Source: Acanthochromis polyacanthus
Taxonomy: Eukaryota; Chordata; Actinopteri; Pomacentridae
Assembly: GCF_021347895.1 (NCBI RefSeq)
Contig: NC_067121.1
Span: 30,429,974 to 30,493,973, forward strand
Direction: 5' to 3'
Length of the DNA: 64,000 nt
Of this stretch, positions 47,066 to 58,320 are shown in pieces. Each line of letters starts with the position of its first letter. Position 1 is the stretch's first letter. Both the position numbers and the translations under genes were made by a program. Below the pieces are notes generated by a model. That model was not told the DNA's origin, made no database searches, and worked only from the letters and a program-made list of their open reading frames with translations.

Positions 47066-50000
47066 TCTTGCGTGCTTCGTGGGGGGCTGACCTTGGTCAC
47101 ACTTTTTCAGCCAAGACTTACTGATCAATTATGGGCTTTCCCAGCCTCCTCGCTGCCTGGCATATGGGCGCTTAAAGGCGCGAGAGTGGAGGAGAAAGAG
47201 GGGTATCATTTCATGTGGAGATCAGGGCCTATAGGCAGTGAATGGGTGGATTTAGGGGGGACTCTGAATAAGGGAAGGGGGTCCTCGCTTGTACCAAAAA
47301 GAAAAGAATCTCCCACAGATCAGGGAAGAGCCTTTTTGGGAATATTCATGATGAGGATGAGGAGGCATCATGAATTCATGTGTGTCTCTGTGACTTGCGC
47401 GGATCATCTTTTCAGTAAACACTTTTGTGTACAGAGCCGGGATGTCTTGCTTTCGATCCGTGTTTGCGATGTAGTTTTGTGGATAGTGTTGCCTCTCCAC
47501 AAAGCAATATGGGTTTTTGTGTACTCTGCTGTATTCCTTTTGTATCAGTAGGGGAACAGATGGAGAGTGGTAGAAAGACATAAAGAAGCTAAAACACACA
47601 GTCTTTCTTCCTCACAGCTAGCTTCTCACTCACAAAGATTTTCTCAAGCTTGCACTCAGACGTGTGCTATTTCAAGCATTTTAGACTTTTTCTCCTTTCT
47701 CTTTTTACCCATACGTTTTTTTGTCTGAGTCGTGCACTTTCAAGATTTGGGCCCGTGCACACAGTCTGTTTACTGAGTCTTGGCAGGGTAGCTTCGGGTG
47801 TTTTGTAGAGTAACGGCCACTGTGACACACTTTTCTCCACTGTAAGTTGCTCTTTTTTGTGTCGCACACATTTTCGAATCTCCTCAGTCCACAGAAGACT
47901 GTCAGGTTGTACAAAGGTCGTTGGACAGTCATAAGACCCTCGTCGTGATTAATAGTCGGGACACAAGGCCAACCTGATGCTCACTTACTGCTAGCCTCAT
48001 TTTACAGATGACACAAAGGCAACCACGTCTGGTAAAAGGTCTGTGACCCACCAGACGGTCACAAAGGCCCTCTCCTCCCTCCTGTCCTCTAAGCATGGGC
48101 TCCTTCTCTGGGTCTTCGTGGCATCCCATGTCCCTCTTCCTTTATCAGAGCTTCCAGGCCTGAATGGGCTCTGTGGTTGGTCAATAAATTCAGTGATTCA
48201 GGGGGTGGACAGTTGCAGCCGTGTTAACGTTTGTTCACAGGCTTGTCGGAGGGACGGGCCCCGCCCAGCGGCTCTTTGTCTCCTGTGGTCCCTCATCAGG
48301 TTAGAAGTCAATGGAGGGCCTTGTGCGGAGGTGGCAGGGGCATGGATGGAGCCGCCTCTCACATGGCGTTCACACAGGGGGAGGACCGGTTCGGATCACT
48401 GTGACACTTGTTAGTGTGGGGCCACACAACATTGCCGGATCGCCTCCATCGCTCTCCCCGAGGGCCCGAGTGATATTCAGCGCTTTAAACAAACTAATGG
48501 TCGAGGCTGCGGGGTTGCACTGCAGTAAGATGATCTGCACTCAGAAGCCTGCAGTGACCGCGCTGAAAAGAAGTGCACAAGTGTATCTTACAATCTCAGT
48601 TTACAGATCAGACTCACAATAAAATGAGGTCAGGCCTTCATTTGCACTGATGGTGAATCCGGTCTTTAAATTTGGACTAGAATGACACCCAAATGCACTT
48701 CTGTGGCCTCTGACGGTGCCACACTGTTGCTGAGTTCTGGCTGGTTTCTCAGGCTCGGCTCAGCCAAAGCCTGGGAACAGCCAGAACAGGGAGAAAAGCG
48801 AGACAGAGAGCCATAGATGGAACAACACACAAACAGCGGAGGGCTTTAGCAGACGGAAAACAGTGGACAGAAAAAGACGCACTGTGACTGAAGAGGGACT
48901 TAGAGCCATGACTGAAGCCTAACTGTCATGAGAAGATGAGAGTTGCCATGGCCACCCAGGAGCCACCCAGCAAGCATGTGAGCAGGGGAGGCTCGGGGGC
49001 CAGGGGCCTGGGCCCGGGCTGGTGGATCACATGCACTAACCAGGGATTATGTGCATAAGTGATGAGCGCTAAGCCGGCAGGTGAAGAAGGGAGGCCCTGG
49101 GACAAGGAGCGCGCCATCCCTCAGGACAGCTCTGTCTGTAAAGAGCAGGGACTTTTTCCCAAGTGAGGCTGATCTGCCGTGTGAAGGGGACTCAGCCAGA
49201 GGTCCTCAAGTGCTGAAAGGGCATCCCCCAGGCTGCTTTCACAGCATAAGTGGCCAAAACGCTGGTCTTGTGAGTCATCTTGAGTGGCAAGAATGGGGCA
49301 TCTTCACATTCATAAATCCCAACACAAACACACTCATGGATATGGACCAAGCTTGGATGAGGATAAGCTCCACATGGAAGGGCACCGGCTCTTCTCGAGG
49401 GAAGCTTTCAACTCACTGCTCGTTTGAAAGATCAAATTTAACCTCTGCGGCTAAGTTAACTTTGCGCACTATATTTACAGACGAGAAGCTCTTGTTGGTG
49501 CCAGAATCAACAAGTTCATAGGTTGTTTTGGTGCTCATAATATCCATGGCCTTACAGGAATGTGTTTGAACATCGATGGCACAAAGAAATCACATTCCCA
49601 TGGTGCACGGAGAGAAAATACACAGTTCACCAACCTACCCCCAATACCTTTTCAAGACGATAGTATCCCTGAACATATTAACATGTAAATACACTTAGAT
49701 ACTTTGACAATGCACTGAAATGCATATAATCTACATGCTAACTAGTGCTTTAAAGAGTTTCCACTGCTGAATGTGGTTTAGCAAACACTTTCATGTCTGG
49801 GTTTTAAAAATTAAATGTGAGGCCTCTCTTAGAATCTCTCAAAGCGTTTTTCAATTTGATGAGGGATAAGACGATGACTGGGTTCCCTTTTCAAAGGAGG
49901 AGACCCAGAGTTCAATAAGACTTCAGTCTCATTGCCTTTGCCTCCAAGTTGAAGATCTAAATGCTGGCTTTTTCATGAAGGGACCCACTAGGTTAGGTGA

Positions 50001-51060
50001 CAGATGGCAGGTTGTTATGCTGAAATACCAGTTGCTATGGTCCCCCTTTTTCCTCCGCAGCTTCACTTGCCATAGCTAAGCATCTCCTCCGAGGCCGGTG
50101 TACTGACTTGGAATAAGCTGACTTGAAACCGCTCAGGTTGTTGTTGACAAACATGAGCCTAGATGAGTCTCCTAATCTCCCGCTCCTTTATCCGCTCTTT
50201 ATTGCCGTATAAACAGGCCTGAATGCACTAAAAAAACTAAACCTCTGTTTTCAGCCTTCTCTTATCTCACGCAGGGTTTAATCTAATGCCCTCTACCCTT
50301 TTTACATCTCTGCCTCTGCTAAATTCGACCATATTTTTGATTCAGCGCATCACCATGACAACCAGTTATTTCCCATCCCGGGGCCCCCCCACTCCCAGCT
50401 CCTCTTCTCCATTGATAGCGCTACCTCCCCCCTACCCCGTCTTTTTTTGTCCAAATAAAACAAAGCGCGGAGTGAATGCGCTCTGAGGTAGGTAAATGTA
50501 TTCAGTGACATCAGCCAGGACGAATCTATTCTGCTGGATTCCTGTACCACTTGTTTCCAGCCTTGTCTGGGGGCCGGACACTCTGTTGGGCCCATTGTCC
50601 CACGTGTATTCCACACAGGCCCGCAATTAATGGAGGCCTTGTCTAAGGCTTCTGGAGCAGAAACTGCTGTTGGGGAGGGGGACAAAAGGCGGGCAGAGCC
50701 GGGGGCTGGGAGTTGCTAAGGGAAGGGCCCCCCTTCCCTCTTTAAGGGGGAATTCAAAGGCCGAAGGAGGGACGGAGAGCGAGCGGAGCGCTGGATGAGA
50801 TGTTTAAGTGATCCCTTCTGTCTGCGCCCTCCCCTCTTGGCCCGAGATGTTTTCATACCAGCAGTTGAAAGGGAATCTTTGCAGCATTTGATGATGAGGA
50901 TGGTCATTTCACTGCCTGCGTGGTTGGTGGTGGCTGGCTGGAGGAGGAAGCTGCTGTCAGACCAGGTGAAGATGGAGAGAAATGAGGCAGCTGGAAACGC
51001 TCAAAGTGTAGAAGCTCAGACCTGCAAAGGGATTTATCACAATTTAGCCATTCTTACTTG
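47066..51060. other. Repeat-poor, GC-richer intergenic block upstream of hes1
   Basis: No recognisable coding exon or repeat. Open frames at 47072-47551 (159 aa) and 49081-49521 (146 aa) show no domain, no homology I know and no coding-like composition. Base composition is visibly GC-richer than the flanking DNA and there are no repeat families, which would suit conserved noncoding regulatory DNA. That is inference. Confidence 0.4.
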
Positions 51061-54000
51061 AGATTTTGTTATTTTTTCTCCCTCACATGAGCTGGAAAAT
51101 AGCGTTTAATATAATAAAATGCAGGGACAAAGCCTGATCTGATTATAATATAAAAATGACTTTATGCTAATGACATGACAGCACTCAACTGTCTTCTGTT
51201 TTCTGGGTGTCTCTTGTAAATAAAAGAAAGAGCTTCTTCATGAGTTGAAAAAAATAAGGACCTAACTATCTAAAAAGTAAGGTTAAGACTGATTCTGTCT
51301 TGCCTAGAGTGACGTTTAAGCAAAGGAAGGACAGGAAAGACTGTCAGCAGCTTCAAAATCAGTGACTTGGTTGACAAAAACAACAGCTGATGTTCTTACA
51401 AAGATAAATGTTGGAACTATATCCAGATAGAAATGTAAGCTTCCTGGATGTTTGTGAAGACTTTCATTCCTGCTGATTGTATATCGATATGTTAAAACAA
51501 TGGTAGCTGGACTTACCATCAGTCCTACAGCTTCCCAAATGTCACATTCAGTGAAACAAAGGCTTTTAGGATTTTACATCAATTTGTTTTCAGCTACTTT
51601 TATAACAATATGAGGAAACTGAAGGGATTACATAGTTAGAACGCCTCAAGCAAACATATTCTTTAAAGATTTTAGATGGTGCTTGTACGGATTCTTTTCA
51701 TGGATTGCCTCCTTTATGTAAGAAAGAGTGAAATCCTCTTCCCCTCAATAAGGCTGTGACCATTACACAGGTTCGCTTTATAGACTTTGAAGAGCAATAC
51801 TTTCATTTTATTCTTTTACATGTTAAACCTTTTTTATTTCACAGTCAATGTTTTTTCCAGATTTAATCAAATTCATGTTTCATCAAGTGAATCTTTATTA
51901 TTACTTATACTGCAGAGTCTGAGCCTTAAAATTCACTTTAGTTTGGTGAAATTCCATAATAATAATTTATGTCTTAGCTACATTATTACAGTAGTTACAT
52001 TATTCTTCATAATCAATAACACTGTAAGATCAAGATAAGATGTACGATTGTCAGGTAAAGTAATGGTTTTTCCACTTTTTGTAGCGTTTTAATCCCTCGT
52101 GGATGTAAATTATTCAGATTAAATCACACCATCAATAACAGAACAAGGTCATACAGGTTGCCAATATCTAAACTTGTCGAGTTAATTTGCAGTTCTAATA
52201 ATAATTTGTTTTACTGGAAAACACTTGATGTCTGACACTAAATATTAGTCTGTCTCGTTGAAGCTTTGTTTACTCTCTATATGATTCCACAAAGACTTCT
52301 ATTGTTCTTTAAAGTTTTATTTTTTGAATATGTATCAGAATTTGGTCAATACCCCCCAAATCAAAACCAAGAACTGCTCATGTCATCCCAGCTCTGTTTC
52401 CATGAACTTGCATTTTTCTATCATATCTTGAACCTTAAATACTTCCTCATCCTCTCTGTGCTTTCTGCAGTCTCCATCCCAGAGTTCCCACACTGATACA
52501 GATCAGGACTGTGCTATAAACCTCATCTCTGCATCACCATCTGCACAATAAAGGGCCGTTTGTGGCAGAGCAGCAGGCTCACTGAAAACACAACTGATAG
52601 GACATAATTTATTGCTGCACGGCCTCTTTTCTCATCCGCTGCTGAACGTACAAACTCAGGCCGATACAAGCAGCATCCTGTAAAAGCATCAGCTGCAAGA
52701 TTAAATGAGCACGTAGCGCGATCCGTTTCTGTACATTAGATGGAAACAGAAGGTTTTCATTTCAGTGTGTTTTAGCTGGTTATTCTATTCGTTTAATATA
52801 TGTGAGCGTAGACAAAACAGCATCAATTCTTATTCTGTTCACTGCTTCACTTGGAAAAATGTTAGAAAGTTTTAGTTTTTGGTCTTGTGAATTCAGCCTC
52901 AAAGATAACAAGGAAATCATCGTCTTTATTTTCTATTATCAGTAAGAATAGTCGCCATATTCCAGCCATGACTTCAATACAGAAAAAAAACCCAGGTCGA
53001 TCTCATTTTGGCTGAATGTTTAGGGTGACTTCACTTAGCTTGCTTTAGTGTTGACTCAGGTCAAGGAGCCAGCGGTGCTTGAAGGTTCTCCTGCTCACAC
53101 AGAGAGGAAGCCGTAGATGGTGAACACTGACCTGCTTCTGGGGTCATTTCACCTCTGAGGGTTTAGGAGCTTTACAAAGACTGTTTGAGGTCTATCAGGG
53201 AGGATCAAGGCGACTGAGGATAAACCTGAAGCAGACAGAGATGTCTCTCAGTAAATACATCAGTGAAACCAGCAGCGTGCCGCTGATGGTGAGATTTAAA
53301 CGGATCATCGCATAGATACTGGACATGATTGTTCTGAAATAATTCATAAGATTTCTAATATAGAAACCAGAAAATGAAGATTGTCTGAGAAAGGCACAAA
53401 AGGTTTTATTTTATTGTCAGATTAACAATGAAAATCACAGCCTGTCTTTAGTATTTTAAACAACTCACACCTGAAAGAGAGTTTTTAAAAGAGTAAAAGA
53501 GAGAAAACAAGAACACAATACAGTTCAAACAAAGATGAACATCATGTTCTTTATTTGATATGAATCACTGTCAGAAAATAAAAAAAAACAGTCTCTCACT
53601 TTAAGTTTTCTTCCTGAATTGTACAAGAAAAAAAAAAGCTTAATTTCTCACAGTCCATCCTGTCAATAAATGCAACACTTACAGAGGAAAAAACCTGGTA
53701 GAACAATCAAAGAAAAATGTTCTATATTAGCCCCAAAGTATTTTTGATTAGAAGGTTAGATCAATAGGATATCCATGAAGTTCTCTTAGCCATGTCAAGT
53801 TGGCACTTTAGGTTTGTTAGAGAAATGTGAGACTGATGGCATACAGTATACACATAACCAGTCTGTGTTTCATGGGTTGTTTCATTATTCAAAAATTCAC
53901 TATTTTTTATGTAATTCCATTTGTCAGTTTATTGTACAGAGATACAGTTCCCAGTGATCAGAGAATGAATAGTTTAACATTTTGTGTTATGAGTAAATGA

Positions 54001-55340
54001 TAATTCACTCATGAATATAAAATGTCAGTCACATAGTGCACACACCAGAGGGATGTTTTAAATTAGTTGAACCGAGGCCACAAATCGAAACTGAAACCAT
54101 AAAAAAATAGCAGAAACAAAAAACTACAACAAAGGACAAATGAATTTGATATAAATTACACTGTGGATGATTTCAAATTCATTTAGCCTAATAATGTAAG
54201 TTCTCCTGTTGCATTAGTTGACTGCCGCTAGCTCAAAGTAATTTTATGAAGTGTGAATTAAATTAGCAGAACTTAGAAAACAAGTTCAATAAACTTAAGA
54301 TATTTAATTTGGCTGGGGTTACAGACAGACCACAGAAGATTCTCAGATTAACAGTAAGAACTCAGTCTCAGTTATTGAAGCCATTTGTTGATTAGAGTGG
54401 GTACAAAGATGATTGGTGAGGCTGATCCTGGCAACATCAGGACAGAATACAAGTCCACAGATGTAGATACTGAATTTAATACTAGTCTTTGTTATGGTTA
54501 CAATAATTTTGATTATTCTGAGAAGACACCACCATAATTTGATTTAACGTGTTAAAGACTCACAGCAAATTTCCATTACCTCTTTTATTCTCAAACAACA
54601 AAGTAAATTTTTGAGAAGTTTTAATTCTCTAGTAACGCATACTGAGAAGTCTTCATATAAACTGGTTTAATTTCTTACACTGTAAAGTAAATAAAAGTAT
54701 ATTTAAAATTATAAGAGTTCACCTGTTCTGTTAAATTACAGATCATAACTAGTAAAACTGTAAAAGAAGAATGCAGGAACAGGCCAAAACTGTACAATTT
54801 TTTGCATCAAAAATCTGTATTCTTACAAATGATAATTTGTTCTGCAAAATTTCAAAAATGTTACAGCTAACAATGTTGTATTAATAATATTTGCTATTGT
54901 TTGAAAGAAAAAATATGTGTATTAAGGATTGAAAAATGAGAAATAATTAGATTAATTTAATTTGATAATCTCTAGTAAAATCACAGAAAAGCTTTAACTT
55001 GAAAAACTGTAAAAAAAATAAATAAATTTTTACAGTGTGAAAAATTAATGAATGATTTCTCAGGTGTTTATTCTTTTTTCTCTATATTTAAAGTCAAAAT
55101 GACTCATGTTATGAGAAGTGATGTTTTGAAGTTGTAAAGTGGTCTGAACAAAAAAATATTAGACGTTCAAAGTTCAGTTAACAAGAAATTTGTAAACCGA
55201 TACATATACACTGAGCAAGCTGCAAAAGATGAGTGGATTTGGCTTTAAGCTGTTTGAGTGCAGTTTTAATGAAAATGCTTTTGTAAAAGTTGCAGATCTA
55301 CCTCATGGACGGAGTTTATCAGAAATGCTGAATCAGAACT
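51061..55340. other. AT-rich intergenic DNA, nothing recognised
   Basis: No coding evidence, no named repeat and no obvious structural motif in this 4.3 kb stretch. Confidence 0.5.
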
Positions 55341-55349
55341 TGTGTAAAT

Positions 55350-55790
55350 TGAAAAGGGTGTGCCAAAAGGCTCAATTCTAGGGCTTCTTCTGTTCGTATG
55401 GACAATGTTGTCTCCTCTGTTTCCAGTTGTAATATGTGTCTTTATGCTGATGACACAATGTTGTACTGTAGTTCATTTAATGTACAATCTACTGTAGAAG
55501 CCCTTCAAGACTCATTTACAAAGTGCACCGTTTTAAACCTTTTAATTAGAAAAGCTAACCAAGAAAACACAAAAATATGTCTTAATGAGGGAACTTTAAA
55601 GAAAACACTACTGAATTATGGCAATATTTTCTACATGCATGCATCACCTACAACTCTCAAGCCTTAGACACTATTTATATTTCTGCATTAGGATTTATCA
55701 CTGGTGATAGTTATAAAGGAATCGGTTCTTATCATGCATGCTGAAATGATCGGATTACTCTTAGAAAATCATGTTTTGCTCACTGTGCTG
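55350..55790 (+). pseudogene. LINE reverse-transcriptase fragment with YADDT
   Basis: GVPKGSILG is encoded at about 55357-55383. After a frameshift follows MCLYADDTMLYCSS (55431-55475), the RT catalytic box, then an ORF2 C-terminal piece (YGNIFYMHASPTTLKP, about 55617-55665). Short, truncated and frameshifted; from a jockey/L2-like LINE. It lies about 1.1 kb upstream of the hes1 promoter. Confidence 0.8.
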
Positions 55791-55869
55791 GAAGAACCTG
55801 CAGAGAAAAGTAAAGCTGGGGTAATTTTTTATCCTCAGGACAGTTCAGATTTTTGATTGCATTTTTACT

Positions 55870-55990
55870 TCTGATGTAATCAATCAGACTTTATTTATAT
55901 ATCACTTTTCATACAGATAAAATACAACACAAAGTGCTTTACAGACAGCAGAAGTGAAAATGCAATAAAACAGTACAAACAACACAGTTA
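55870..55990 (-). repeat. Reverse-oriented LINE tail
   Basis: 'CAGACTTTATTTATATATCA' followed by 'CAACACAAAGTGCTTTACAG' is the reverse complement of the common fish retroelement end (ctgtaaagcgctttgtgtt...tatataaataaagt). Confidence 0.6.
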
Positions 55991-56559
55991 TTATAAACTA
56001 AACTGTAAAACACAGGGTTTGAAGAGAAAGTGAAACCCGGTTCTCTATTGCTCATGCAATGAGGAAACACCAGATAAGACAGATAAATATTTTTTTAAAA
56101 ACATCTGGGTTTTTTTAAATGGAGATGGACAGAGATAGAAATAGAAGTCAAATATTCTAAAAACAGAAAAGAAATGATTAAAAATGAACAAACTGTGTAT
56201 TAAATAGACAAAAATATGGAAATGAGTGCTTAAATAGAGAAATCAATAAAGCAAAAATATCACCACTTGTTTTTAAAACTTAAATACGTTAACTAATGTT
56301 TTTTCTAAATTTGCCCCCTTACGTTTTTAGTGTTATTCCAGTTTATTATGTGTGTCTGCATCTTAGCCTCTGTACCTCAGTGTACTGAGCTTAAATACAG
56401 GCAAGTTTTTTTTTTTTTTTAATTTTTCAGATAATATATCGCATTTATTTCACATTAATGGGCTTCACTTCCCTCAGCCAGCAGCAGGTTTCCTCATATG
56501 AGCCTCCTGATCACAGCTTCCACATGTTTAAAGTTGTCTTTTAGTGAAACAGTCTCTCA

Positions 56560-56841
56560 GCATCCTGACAGGCAGCCAATGGGAGCCGCCGGTCGCACGA
56601 GCCCGGCACCGCGTCCTGCGCGCTCATTGGACGGATCGGGCACCCGCACACGAGCCGCTCGCGTGCAGGCAGCGGCTGTATAAATACCGGCGGAGGCGCT
56701 GAAACAGGAGCGCACTGTGCGTCGGGCTGGCGAGCGGACAGAAGTCACTCCTGACGTTTGTCATCGGTTCGAGCTGTGCCAGGAGAAGGCGGGACTCTGC
56801 GGCGACTCTTTGCTGCTCATCTGCTCCGGTTCGACCTCAAA
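56560..56841 (+). promoter_or_regulatory. hes1: hes1 core promoter and 5' UTR
   Basis: A TATA box TATAAATA (56679-56686) sits about 155 nt upstream of the start codon, so transcription should begin near 56710. Upstream are CCAAT (56576-56580), an inverted CCAAT (ATTGG, 56626-56630), and two CACGAG sites (56596-56601 and 56649-56654). CACGAG fits the N-box consensus CACNAG bound by Hes proteins themselves, consistent with negative autoregulation known for Hes1. No perfect CSL site GTGGGAA was seen in this interval. Confidence 0.7.
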
Positions 56842-58044
56842 ATGCCCGCAGGAACTTTAGAGAGAACATCTCCAGCGGCGGTGGCTGCCACCCCGGCCAG
56901 TGGACACTCCACGCCGGAAAAACCTCGGACCCTGACGGAGAGCAGGAAGGTAAGACACACGTGAGACTTTTAAATCAAACAATGCATCCACTACATACTG
57001 TTTAATCTTGTCAATAATCTCAACTGCACGTTTATTTCTTCCTCAAGTCCTCCAAACCAATTATGGAGAAACGCAGACGTGCGCGCATCAATGAGAGTTT
57101 GGGTCAGCTGAAGACCCTCATCCTGGAAGCACTGAAGAAAGATGTAAGCAGATGCATGAATATAAATAAAAAAAATTGATATATGCATCTAAAAATACAA
57201 ATTCAAACCTAAATTGTCACTTTTCCCCATATTTAGACCTCCAGACACTCCAAACTGGAGAAGGCTGACATCCTTGAGATGACTGTGAAACACCTCAGGA
57301 ACCTGCAGCGCCTTCAGATGTCTGGTATGTAGCATGTCTGGTGCATGCTGATCTGCATGTAGCGTGTCTGGTGTATGTTGATGTGCATGCAGTAACTCTC
57401 TAAGTCGAACTTTAGGTGGTGAACATGTTCCCACATTCTGCAAGATTTACAGCCCACTGCTAGCCATGTGTTTGCCCCTCAGTATTGATTTCACATCCCT
57501 GAAAAGCATCACTAACATCATCCTTGACATTAATAGAAGTGTTCACTGTTGTCTAAGTGTTCACCTTCTTGTGTACTCATGTATTTCTTCTCCTCCAGCT
57601 GCAGTGAACACAGACCCATCCGTCCTGGGTAAATACAGAGCCGGCTTCAGTGAGTGTGTAGGAGAAGTCACTCGTTTCCTGTCCACGTGTGAAGGTGTGG
57701 ACGCCGAGGTGAGGACTCGCCTGCTCAGCCACCTGGCGGCCTGCGTCACCCAGATCAACGCCGTCAACTTCTACGCACCTCATCTGGGCGCTTTAGGACT
57801 CGGACAGACCGGCACCCAGGTCCCAGCTCCCTCACCCTCACAGATGCCCTGCAGAAGCGCCTCCCCCGTGCACATCCCCCCCGACGCGATGAAGCTCTAC
57901 GGGGGCTTCCAGGTCCTTCCGACGCCCAACGGACAGTTCGCCTTTCTGGTTCCCAGCGCAGCTCTGGCTCCTCTGACTGCACAACACCACGTGTCACCTG
58001 TCGCACCTGCCGTCACCTCGGACTCTGTGTGGAGGCCGTGGTAG
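56842..58044 (+). CDS. hes1: Hes1/Her6-type bHLH-Orange transcriptional repressor
   Basis: A Notch-pathway nuclear repressor that binds N/E-box DNA and recruits Groucho/TLE. Exons 56842-56949, 57048-57143, 57237-57324 and 57599-58044 join in phase to 245 aa, with the usual four-exon hes1 layout. Residues 37-95 form the bHLH. Its basic part [17 protein letters not shown] carries the Hes-specific proline (Pro40), and helix 2 follows [16 protein letters not shown]. The Orange domain lies at about 107-150 ([20 protein letters not shown]). The protein ends in the Groucho-binding WRPW (242-245). It is shorter than human HES1 (280 aa), with a reduced Pro-rich linker. The N-terminus (MPAGTLER) is more divergent than in zebrafish Her6, so it may be a second fish hes1 copy. 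Neighbouring atp13a3 favours hes1 over hes4/her9. Confidence 0.92.
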
Positions 58045-58320
58045 AAGCTGTGATTTTGATGGCATGAAAGGGACTATCACACAATAAAGCATATTTTTGT
58101 ACATTTTGTAAATGTTTTTCAGAATCTACTGGATGTTTAGACACGTTTGTGTTTTTTTTGTAAGGACTTTTTAAGAGATATTTTTGGCCTCTCTGCTTGC
58201 TCTAATTTCCTGTTTTTGATACGGCACAGTTCATTTGCCTCCACGGGCCAAGAAAATCTTTGAAAAGCTCTTGAGATGCACTGTATTTTCTAAGATGAAT
58301 AAAATGTTTTTATGGTGTTT
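58045..58320 (+). other. hes1 3' UTR with two poly(A) signals
   Basis: AATAAA occurs at 58083-58088 and 58298-58303. The second, preceded by several T-rich stretches of the kind found in unstable mRNAs, is more plausible as the main site. The first would leave a 3' UTR of only about 60 nt. Confidence 0.55.

Noticed and set aside
47072..47551. 159-aa plus-strand open frame after atp13a3
   Set aside because: No known domain, no splice context, starts right after a likely poly(A) signal; composition looks noncoding.
49081..49521. 146-aa plus-strand open frame in the hes1 upstream block
   Set aside because: No recognisable motif or homology; the region fits noncoding regulatory DNA better.
57561..58006. 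Minus-strand open frames antisense to hes1 exon 4
   Set aside because: Shadows of the GC-rich hes1 coding sequence.
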